From positions 1-15,051 of the forward strand of contig CANRMO010000039.1 in assembly GCA_947631755.1 (NCBI GenBank): DNA of 15,051 nt. The letters run 5' to 3'. Position numbers and translations under genes: made by a program. Position 1 is the stretch's first letter; every line of letters begins with the position of its first letter. Of the stretch, positions 1 to 5,533 are shown one piece after another. Below the pieces are notes generated by a model. That model was not told where the DNA came from and did no database searches. It worked only from the letters and a program-made list of their open reading frames with translations. Source of the stretch: an uncultured Lachnospiraceae bacterium. GTDB lineage: Bacteria > Bacillota > Clostridia > Lachnospirales > Lachnospiraceae.

Positions 1-412
1 ACATACACCATTTTCTTAATTTTTTATTCCAGACCACATCCGGCGCCCACAAGTTTCCTGAGGCATCATAAACAGAATCGCCTGCTTTTGCCCATTCTAT
101 TTCCTTTTTAAACAGCGTGGCATACTTTGTATTAATATTGTTTGTAAAGGTCGTCCATGTCTCCAGATCATCCGACCACGCCCATGCCATATGGGAGCCA
201 AAGATATAGTACCGCTCTGTCTCCGGGTCTTTAATGATCGATGGGTCATGGACCGATACTCTTGCCGGAGATACTTCTTCATAATAATCACTGGTATCCG
301 TTACAACAGCTGCCCTGGCTGTCCTTCCGGCTCCCGGGGAACAGGTGATCCCCCCGGCGGCCAGCACAGCGGCCATCGCCGCCGCCAGCACTCGTTTCCA
401 CATTTTCCTCAT
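1..412 (-). CDS. Secreted GH43 endo-arabinanase, N-terminal part (cut by window edge)
   Basis: I read 137 codons from ATG 412-410 to the edge of the window without a stop. The start has AGGAGG seven bases upstream. Residues 1-34 form a secretion signal: a basic start, an alanine-rich core, and a likely cleavage after Ala-Arg-Ala (about residue 34). Cys24 is preceded by Thr, which does not fit a lipobox. The mature start contains RVSVHDPS (51-58), where Asp56 is the expected GH43 general base, then YYIFGSH (68-74) and NLWAPDVVWNK (120-130). The same blocks occur in the complete endo-arabinanase at 5534-7639 (RVSVHDPS, YYVFGSH, VWAPDVFWNK), so this is a paralogue. In the family such enzymes cut alpha-1,5-arabinan outside the cell. 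The remaining catalytic residues and the C-terminal architecture lie outside the window. The adjacent defence-like cassette is divergent. Confidence 0.85.
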   Translation of the reverse strand, partial: MRKMWKRVLAAAMAAVLAAGGITCSPGAGRTARAAVVTDTSDYYEEVSPARVSVHDPSIIKDPETERYYIFGSHMAWAWSDDLETWTTFTNNINTKYATLFKKEIEWAKAGDSVYDASGNLWAPDVVWNKKLRKWCM

Positions 413-461
413 AGAAAAACCTCCTTAAAATTACTCTCTACCACGATAGAATATTAGATAA

Positions 462-490
462 ATTTTAACACATATAATGAAAAATAACAA
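462..490 (-). promoter_or_regulatory. Predicted sigma-A promoter of the partial GH43 gene
   Basis: On the minus strand, TTGTTA (490-485) and TAAAAT (467-462) are 17 bases apart, with a TG-type extension before the -10. The expected start near 455 gives a leader of about 43 bases. A further TTGACA (506-501) lies upstream but has no matching -10. Confidence 0.5.
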
Positions 491-513
491 GCGGGGCAAT
501 TGTCAATTGGGAC

Positions 514-542
514 TTGATTTTTCTGAATAAAAATGGCATAAT
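514..542 (+). promoter_or_regulatory. Predicted sigma-A promoter of the AbiL-like pair
   Basis: TTGATT (514-519) and CATAAT (537-542) are separated by exactly 17 bases. Transcription would begin at about 548-550, some 70 bases before the ATPase start. It lies back to back with the promoter of the divergent GH43 gene, the two -35 elements being about 23 bases apart. Confidence 0.5.
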
Positions 543-543
543 G

Positions 544-568
544 GAACATATTTTATTAATATATGTTC
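544..568. promoter_or_regulatory. 25-bp dyad over the expected start site of the AbiL-like operon (candidate operator)
   Basis: Arms GAACATAT (544-551) and ATATGTTC (561-568) are exact inverted copies. The inner bases also match except one pair, so 11 of 12 positions are symmetric about base 556. The dyad begins two bases after the predicted -10 and covers the predicted start site, the normal place for a repressor site. A run of T follows (566-574), so an A+T-rich terminator is the alternative, but an RNA starting near 549 would lack most of the left arm. Confidence 0.45.
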
Positions 569-617
569 TTTTTTCACCAAACAAAGAACAATAATCGAAA
601 ACAGGGGATTATTTGCT

Positions 618-1859
618 ATGTTAGTTCAGTACACCGTTGAAAATTTTAAATCAATAAAAGAAGAGGTTGTAATAAACTTCTCTGTTGGCAAAAAATACCA
701 GGACTCCAAGTGGGTTGTAAATGACGACAACACCCCCATTCCCTTGTATAAATGCATCGGTCTGGTCGGCCCGAATGCCTCTGGAAAAAGCAATATTATT
801 TCGTCTTTTACATTTGCTCTGTCTTTTATCCTCAATACTATAAGTAGAAAAGACACTTCAAAAATAAAAACGGAACGATTTGCTTTTGGCAGTGAAATGT
901 ATAAAAAGCCCACTTCATTTGAATTTATTTTTTATAAGAATGCCATTAAGTATGTCTATGGCTTTTCCATAAACGAAAAAGAAGTCATAGAAGAATATCT
1001 TTTAGGATATTTCTCAGCAAAGCCAAAAACATTGTTTGACAGAACCGCCGGACAACATTATGATTTTAAGGGAAATAGCGTAAAAACCCAAAATGAGATA
1101 GCGCAAAAAACAAATGCAAACCGCCTGTATATGCCAGTGGCCGCTGAATGGGGATATGCCCCACTGAAAGAAGTATACACATGGTTTGAATTTATCTCCC
1201 GCCAATATAATGATTTTAGTGTCAGCGAAATGATCCGTAGTATTATTACAGATGAGAAAAGAAAAGATATCTTTATACAAGAACTGCAAAGGGCAGATTT
1301 CAACATAAAAGATATTTATATCAAAAACCAGAAATTTGATCAGAAATCCATTGACCTGGCATCAAAAATCCTCTCAATCGTTCACAGTGAACTAAAGGAA
1401 CAGCTAAGGGAACTCTCAATACCGGAATCTAAGCCGACGATCCGGGTTGTACACGAAAACCACAATGGCGATCTCTTTGATATTGATCTGGATGAGGACT
1501 CTGCCGGGACAGAGAGCATCGTTGAAAATATAGCTGAATTTCTTTATCTCAGCGAAAACGGTGGATTGATCATTGAAGATGAACTGGGCAAATCGTATCA
1601 CACAAAGTTAACACAGCATTTCCTTAAAATGTTCCAGTCTCCTACCATCAATCCCGGGAACTCACAGCTTCTCTTTACAACACATGATACAAAAGCACTT
1701 AATTTGTTAAACCCAGATCAGTTTTATCTGGTCGACAAGGATGAATCCGGAGCTACATTCATAAAACTCTTAGACGATTATACTATACGGGAAAATGACA
1801 ACATAGAACTTGGTTATTTAAAAGGGCGATATGGCAGCATCCCATATATGAAAGGATAG
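618..1859 (+). CDS. AAA15/RloA-type ATPase of an AbiL-like defence pair (AbiLi-like)
   Basis: A 413-residue SMC/ABC-like ATPase. Walker A is GPNASGKSN (51-59). A signature-like segment with SAGTES follows (295-300), then Walker B LIIEDEL (317-323) and the H-loop LLFTTHDT (351-358). The C terminus has the YLKGRYGSIP block seen in the RloA/AAA_15 family. The middle part (about 100-280) is the family's variable insert. The start ATG has AGGGG about ten bases upstream. The next gene, an RloB-like Toprim protein, begins three bases after the stop. In the known AbiL, PARIS and OLD-like systems such an ATPase senses a phage component and controls a Toprim effector. That role is inferred here from domain content and pairing. 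The gene is A+T-rich compared with its neighbours, which suggests transfer. Most likely cytoplasmic, with no signal or membrane segment. Confidence 0.8.
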   Translation: MLVQYTVENFKSIKEEVVINFSVGKKYQDSKWVVNDDNTPIPLYKCIGLVGPNASGKSNIISSFTFALSFILNTISRKDTSKIKTERFAFGSEMYKKPTSFEFIFYKNAIKYVYGFSINEKEVIEEYLLGYFSAKPKTLFDRTAGQHYDFKGNSVKTQNEIAQKTNANRLYMPVAAEWGYAPLKEVYTWFEFISRQYNDFSVSEMIRSIITDEKRKDIFIQELQRADFNIKDIYIKNQKFDQKSIDLASKILSIVHSELKEQLRELSIPESKPTIRVVHENHNGDLFDIDLDEDSAGTESIVENIAEFLYLSENGGLIIEDELGKSYHTKLTQHFLKMFQSPTINPGNSQLLFTTHDTKALNLLNPDQFYLVDKDESGATFIKLLDDYTIRENDNIELGYLKGRYGSIPYMKG

Positions 1860-1862
1860 GCA

Positions 1863-2375
1863 ATGCATACAAGAGGAAAAGAAATCAAGGGCAAAGATAC
1901 AAAGGACAAGCCGAGATGCAAAATATATATTTTCTGTGAGGGCAAAACAGAGATAATATATTTACAACATTTCGAAAACAAAAAGTACAATGTAGAAATA
2001 GTACCAATTGACCCTAAACATACTAATGCCTACGGCATTGTATCATTCGCCAAGAAATTTATAAAGAATGAGAGACTGAATCTTGATCTGGGCGACCGGG
2101 GATACTGTGTCTTTGATTCTGATCCCAAATCAAACCCCGATTTAAGAACAACATTTAATTTATTGCATGGCTGTCAGGAAAAAGGATTATATGGAATTTT
2201 CTCAAACCCTTCTTTCGAGGTGTGGTTTGCTCTGCACTTTAAAGAGGCACCACATGGGAAAACGGCTGCACAAATGAAACAACACATAAAAAATTTATTA
2301 GCCCAAAAATATCCTGACTATAGCGAGACTACGGATATCTATGAGTACATCCTGCCATGGCAGGTGATGCAGTAA
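1863..2375 (+). CDS. RloB-like Toprim protein (AbiLii-like), truncated by a frameshift
   Basis: A 170-codon frame with the RloB family marks: a basic start, IYIFCEGKTEIIY (21-33, Toprim glutamate Glu26), CVFDSDPK (82-89, the DxD pair Asp85/Asp87), and NPSFEVWFALHF (115-126), a hallmark of RloB. The start is coupled to the ATPase, three bases after its stop, with AAAGGA overlapping the end of that gene. The last residues (LPWQVMQ) do not look like the family C terminus. The expected ending is found in the -1 frame directly downstream (2345-2518). One missing G in the GG run at 2363-2364 would restore continuous reading as LPWQGDAVKRAK, giving a protein of about 218 residues. In the family this is the presumed nuclease effector. 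Here it may be inactive, or the base may be a sequencing error. Confidence 0.75.
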   Translation: MHTRGKEIKGKDTKDKPRCKIYIFCEGKTEIIYLQHFENKKYNVEIVPIDPKHTNAYGIVSFAKKFIKNERLNLDLGDRGYCVFDSDPKSNPDLRTTFNLLHGCQEKGLYGIFSNPSFEVWFALHFKEAPHGKTAAQMKQHIKNLLAQKYPDYSETTDIYEYILPWQVMQ

Positions 2376-2518
2376 AACGTGCAAAATTACTACACAAATC
2401 CCAATCAGAAGTATATGATACTGTATATTCTCATGAATGCAACCCTTATACGGATATATTTAACTTTATAGATTATATGAAAGAAATTGAAAAAGCATAT
2501 AAATCCTCACTAAATTGA
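2345..2518 (+). pseudogene. Displaced C-terminal part of the RloB-like gene
   Basis: In the frame shifted relative to 1863-2375, the sequence is open from after a TGA at 2342-2344 to the TGA at 2516-2518. It reads GDAVKRAKLLHKS, then NPYTDIFNFIDYM and a short lysine-containing tail. An alanine-lysine helix followed by NPYT and a hydrophobic helix is what I expect at the end of RloB proteins. An ATG at 2357 could open a 53-residue frame, but it has no ribosome binding site. I read this as the lost end of the upstream gene. Confidence 0.65.
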
Positions 2519-2560
2519 TTATGCATTGTTACTGTCGGCTACATTTTAAACTCTACCTAC

Positions 2561-2603
2561 AAAAAACTGTGTTTACAGACTTGTCTGCAAACGCAGTTTT
2601 TTT
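2561..2603 (+). terminator. Intrinsic terminator of the AbiL-like operon
   Basis: A long imperfect hairpin starts with AAAAACTG and ends with CAGTTTTT, with GTTT/AAAC and CAGA/TCTG paired inside, then a run of T. It lies 42 bases after the restored RloB stop. An A-run on the left arm makes it able to act on the minus strand as well. Confidence 0.65.
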
Positions 2604-2624
2604 ACAAAATGCCTCTGTACACCC

Positions 2625-2658
2625 AAAAAGCGGCAGATACCTCCCGGTATCTGCCGCT
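2625..2658 (-). terminator. Intrinsic terminator of the LamG gene
   Basis: Perfect 13-bp stem (2629-2641 with 2646-2658), loop of four bases. Read on the minus strand it is followed by TTTTT (from 2629 down to 2625). It lies 46 bases downstream of the LamG stop. Confidence 0.8.
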
Positions 2659-2703
2659 CCCGGCCATCCAAATCTAAATGGCCACATTCATTTCATGAAT
2701 GAA

Positions 2704-3594
2704 TTATTTCATTTTCTTGTAGAGTTTAGCAACCTGCTTGTCAGTCAGAGCTTTTTTCCAGAACTGTACATCGTCAAAGTATCCCTTGAATGGGCAGTCC
2801 CAAGCGTTGATGCCAAGATAGAACTTATTTTTGTTGCTCATGATTCCGTCAGCGACAGTACCGTTGCCGAAGAGCTTTCCATTTACATAAGTCCAGGCAT
2901 GATAACCCTTCATGTAGCCATCGCCACCTTCCTCGCCGTATGGGCAAGTATCTTTGGAGTCGATAACCAGTGTGATGTAAACCCATTTGCCAGGTTTGAT
3001 CGCAACTGCGTCAGCAGCGTCATTGCTGCCCTGCCAAACACCTTCTTCATTCTGGTAAGCATACCATGGGAACTGATCTTTAGCAGCATTGCGTGACCAA
3101 ACAGTCGGAGTAGAAACGCTGCCGCCACCGCCGAGCCAGTCGTCGCCGGATCTGGTTATGGAGAGCCAGTTTGTCTTCTTTACGTTAACGATATTGTTGC
3201 CGGTGTAGAAGACAGGCATAAACTGACCTACACTGCTGGAAGCCTTAACCCAGAAAGACATGGTCCAGGATTTGCTTCCAAGTTTGATACCTTTCAGCTC
3301 AGCGCCATAGGATTTGCTTCTGTCAAGGTAGAGAGCCTTGCCATGTTTACCCTTAACATATTTGAGCTTGATCTTCTTTGTAGCTTTTGGAAGAACACCT
3401 GTATCCGGATTCTTACAAGTGAAGTTCGCTGTGTCTCCCGGACGCTGAACCGCTACAACCTTACTGCTCTTTTTGTTCATGTTAAAGGTGTATTTAGCCT
3501 TCGGCACCGATGCTGCAGATGCGTCTGGTGCAACAACTAAAGTACTAGCGACTAAAGCTGCAGCCATAGCTCCGCATAAAACTCTTTTCATCAT
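2704..3594 (-). CDS. Secreted LamG-fold (concanavalin A-like) protein
   Basis: A 296-residue protein with a signal peptide: basic start, hydrophobic core, cleavage expected after ASA (about residue 27). The mature part is a single LamG/Laminin_G_3-type jelly roll. SWTMSFWVKA (109-118) is the typical early strand, and the end GYFDDVQFWKKALTDKQV (271-288) is the family's closing signature. Many aromatic residues (Trp143, Trp153, Trp166, Trp177, Trp187, Trp204) could contact sugars. No catalytic domain, anchor or sortase motif is present, so it is probably released. AGGAGG precedes two adjacent Met codons; either may start. Its position beside two arabinan GH43 genes suggests a binding protein for arabinan or pectin fragments. 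This function is inferred from context, since LamG domains bind many ligands. It has its own promoter and terminator. Confidence 0.75.
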   Translation of the reverse strand: MMKRVLCGAMAAALVASTLVVAPDASAASVPKAKYTFNMNKKSSKVVAVQRPGDTANFTCKNPDTGVLPKATKKIKLKYVKGKHGKALYLDRSKSYGAELKGIKLGSKSWTMSFWVKASSSVGQFMPVFYTGNNIVNVKKTNWLSITRSGDDWLGGGGSVSTPTVWSRNAAKDQFPWYAYQNEEGVWQGSNDAADAVAIKPGKWVYITLVIDSKDTCPYGEEGGDGYMKGYHAWTYVNGKLFGNGTVADGIMSNKNKFYLGINAWDCPFKGYFDDVQFWKKALTDKQVAKLYKKMK

Positions 3595-3639
3595 TTTTCT
3601 AATTCCTCCTTTATAATTTCATTGATGATTTGTAAGGTC

Positions 3640-3668
3640 ATTTTAGCATTTAAGGATTCTTTTGTCAA
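3640..3668 (-). promoter_or_regulatory. Strong predicted promoter of the LamG gene
   Basis: Minus strand TTGACA (3668-3663), 17-base spacer, TAAAAT (3645-3640), with an extended -10 TG one base before. A second TTGACA (3677-3672) sits nine bases upstream. The leader is about 39 bases long. Confidence 0.75.
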
Positions 3669-3713
3669 TACTGTCAAAGTAAAATGTATTTAATTTAAGA
3701 AATTCGTGCAATT

Positions 3714-3741
3714 TTGACATATAATTGACATCCCATTGACA
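3714..3741. repeat. Three TTGACA direct repeats with an 11-bp period (candidate activator site)
   Basis: TTGACA occurs at 3714-3719, 3725-3730 and 3736-3741, so the period is exactly 11 bases; the first two share a following T. Read on the minus strand, the copies are TGTCAA at roughly -81 to -108 from the expected LamG start. Direct repeats with an 11-bp period are typical of OmpR/PhoB-family response regulators (Pho-box type). No plus-strand gene follows, so these are unlikely to be -35 elements of a real promoter. Confidence 0.45.
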
Positions 3742-3764
3742 AATTCAATTCCAGAATATGGGAC

Positions 3765-3811
3765 AAAAGGTGATTTTATGCAAAATTGCGCCATTCCTAC
3801 CATCTCCTTTT
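3765..3811 (-). terminator. Weak possible terminator of the GH43 lipoprotein gene
   Basis: Directly after the stop, the minus strand can pair AAAAGG-A-GAT with ATC-A-CCTTTT around a large loop that holds a small GCAA/TTGC hairpin. The trailing T-run is only four bases and is part of the stem. This is the best candidate in the gap 3595-3814, but it is weak. Confidence 0.25.
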
Positions 3812-3814
3812 CCC

Positions 3815-5422
3815 TCACTCCACAGTAAATGTCGCCGCCGCCTTATCACTGCCATCTGTCAGGCAGAGCAGCTCATCTTTTACCGTCAGGTACATCCCCG
3901 GCTGGGAGACGCTCTCAAAAGATACCGCATCCTTTTTGTCAAGGCCGGTAACGGCGCGGAATGTCTGTTTTTTCGCCGTATCCTCTCCTGCGTCCGTATC
4001 CTGTGCCAGCGTCACGGTCTTATCATCATTTGCAGTCCAGTAGAGGCCCGGTTTGTTCTCCGCCTGTATGGAAACATAAGCGTCCTTTGCCCTATCCGCT
4101 TTGCCGTCTGTGAGTACCCACTTGCCGTCAATCTCTTCTTCGCTGAGCCCGGTGCCGATCTTAATATCAGAATAGGGATAAGCGGCGTCGCCAGATGAAT
4201 TGCTGTATTTCGGGTGGCTCAGTGTTTTCCCATCCCCTGTCTTGATCACTGATACCGTCCCATTCGGCCCGGAGGCGGTCTCTGTCATCGGCTCTACACT
4301 TCCGTCCTCATTAAATTTCAGCTCCGTGATGCAGGCCGAACGGCGGTATCCATTGCCCGCCGGCAGAGAGCCATTGTGGTAGACAAAGTATGTTTTCCCT
4401 TTAAAATCGAAGACTGCCATATGATTTGTATTGGAAGTCGCCGTCGGCTCCATCAATACCTTCCCGAACTTCCACATTCCCTTCATCAAGTCGTCCGTCG
4501 TGGCATAAGCCATGCGCTCCCTCCACCCAAAGGCGTAAAACAAATAATACTTTCCATAATAATTCCCATTTTCGTCCTGGCGGCGGTAGAACCACGGCGC
4601 CTCCGTAAAGGACGAGAGGCCGGTCTGGTTATTTATGATATCGGCATCCGATCCCGGGCTGCCAGAGGTAATCTTCCCGTCGCCATTCAGGTCTTTAACG
4701 GAAATCATATCCTCATTCAGCTCGCACACATAGTATTTACTGTTGCCCCATGCCAGATAACGGTGCTCCTCGCCGGCGTCATCTTTCTCCACCCATACCG
4801 TGGGGTCAATATCATTCCAGTTACTGGTCTGTGGCTCTGTCACCGTGCCCTGCACAATGGGCTGTCCAATGTCTTTAAAAGGTCCTGTGGGGCTGTCAGC
4901 CGTCGCCACGCCGATGGACTGCTTGCCGGCAGCCGTCTTATCCCATGTGCAGAAATACAGATAATATTTTCCGCCATGCTTTACCACCTGGCTCGCCCAT
5001 GCGGTGTTATCCGATGTGGCCCAGGTAATGTTCTCCCGGTCTGCCGTCATGACAGATCCCTCGGATTTCCAATTCACCATATCTTTCGTAGAGTAACAGA
5101 GATATTCCCTTATGTCATAGATTGCCCTGGACACCTGGCTATCCGTAGAAGTGTCGTGCCCGGTATACAAATACACCGTGTCCCCATCCACCATCACAGA
5201 CGGATCTCCTCCATATATGTATTCCCCGGTATCACTATCACCTGCTATGGGGTTTACGTGAGCAGTCTTTGGCACTGCCGCCTCTCCCTCCTCCAGATTG
5301 TTCGGCGTCGGTTCAGGCGTCCCCTGGCCGCTCTTTCCGCATCCTGCCATCCCCACGGAGACTGTCATAAGAGCTGCTGCCATGACAAATGCCCAAGTTT
5401 TCTTTACTGGATAATTTTTCAC
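3815..5422 (-). CDS. GH43 lipoprotein with C-terminal AbfB-like domain (probable alpha-L-arabinofuranosidase)
   Basis: A 535-residue surface lipoprotein. The signal ends in GMAGC with lipid-anchor Cys28, then a Pro/Glu-rich linker. The GH43 five-blade propeller covers about 60-400. The expected triad is Asp73 (GGDPS, general base), Asp206 (NDIDPT, pKa modulator) and Glu274 (TEAPW, general acid). Residues about 445-535 look like an AbfB-type beta-trefoil (CBM42-like) with repeated GLYW/GMYL blocks, which in the family binds arabinose side chains. Together this suggests release of arabinose from arabinan or arabinoxylan at the cell surface. The GH43 family also has xylosidases, so the substrate is inferred from context. 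An insertion at 244-251 has the Ca-loop pattern DLNGDGKI. The GTG start (5422-5420) is supported by AGGAGG eight bases upstream; an ATG between them is out of frame. It is divergent to the endo-arabinanase. Confidence 0.8.
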   Translation of the reverse strand: MKNYPVKKTWAFVMAAALMTVSVGMAGCGKSGQGTPEPTPNNLEEGEAAVPKTAHVNPIAGDSDTGEYIYGGDPSVMVDGDTVYLYTGHDTSTDSQVSRAIYDIREYLCYSTKDMVNWKSEGSVMTADRENITWATSDNTAWASQVVKHGGKYYLYFCTWDKTAAGKQSIGVATADSPTGPFKDIGQPIVQGTVTEPQTSNWNDIDPTVWVEKDDAGEEHRYLAWGNSKYYVCELNEDMISVKDLNGDGKITSGSPGSDADIINNQTGLSSFTEAPWFYRRQDENGNYYGKYYLFYAFGWRERMAYATTDDLMKGMWKFGKVLMEPTATSNTNHMAVFDFKGKTYFVYHNGSLPAGNGYRRSACITELKFNEDGSVEPMTETASGPNGTVSVIKTGDGKTLSHPKYSNSSGDAAYPYSDIKIGTGLSEEEIDGKWVLTDGKADRAKDAYVSIQAENKPGLYWTANDDKTVTLAQDTDAGEDTAKKQTFRAVTGLDKKDAVSFESVSQPGMYLTVKDELLCLTDGSDKAAATFTVE

Positions 5423-5462
5423 TGATCATTCCTCCTGTCCATTTTTTGACACACTAATTATT

Positions 5463-5491
5463 TTGACTTTCTCACTACGATGAATTATAAT
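5463..5491 (+). promoter_or_regulatory. Predicted promoter of the endo-arabinanase gene (divergent pair)
   Basis: TTGACT (5463-5468), 17-base spacer, perfect TATAAT (5486-5491). The leader to ATG 5534 is about 36 bases and carries AGGAGG (5519-5524). Confidence 0.7.
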
Positions 5492-5512
5492 AAATTATAT
5501 TGAATTATGCAA
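5484..5512 (-). promoter_or_regulatory. Predicted promoter of the GH43 lipoprotein gene, sharing the -10 of the opposite promoter
   Basis: Minus strand TTGCAT (5512-5507), 17-base spacer, perfect TATAAT (5489-5484). This -10 overlaps the plus-strand -10 in the palindrome ATTATAAT (5484-5491), so one symmetric element can serve both directions. The leader would be about 55 bases. Confidence 0.6.
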
Positions 5513-5515
5513 TAT
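5497..5515. promoter_or_regulatory. Inverted repeat in the divergent promoter (possible operator)
   Basis: ATATTG (5497-5502) and CAATAT (5510-5515) are inverted copies around seven bases. The site covers the minus-strand -35 and the plus-strand start, so a bound protein would block both promoters. It is not the same sequence as the araA palindrome. The region is A+T-rich, so chance is possible. Confidence 0.3.
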
Positions 5516-5533
5516 GATAGGAGGTAAAAGAAT

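Noticed and set aside
349..360. Lipobox at Cys24 of the partial GH43 protein
   Set aside because: The residue before Cys is Thr, not Gly/Ala/Ser, and a good signal peptidase I site (Ala-Arg-Ala) lies ten residues later.
2515..3096. Plus-strand open frame of 193 codons after the RloB-like gene
   Set aside because: It crosses the terminators at 2561-2658 and then runs antisense to the LamG gene, so it cannot be an expressed continuation.
3714..3741. TTGACA repeats as a CRISPR array or as plus-strand promoters
   Set aside because: Units are six bases with a five-base gap, far too short for CRISPR, and no plus-strand gene follows.
4665..4700. Dockerin domain in the GH43 lipoprotein
   Set aside because: Only one calcium-loop motif is present, inside the catalytic domain; a dockerin needs two in tandem, normally at the end.
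4376..5425. Plus-strand open frame of 349 codons opposite the GH43 lipoprotein gene
   Set aside because: It is the mirror of a GC-rich real gene; no ribosome binding site and no recognisable domain.
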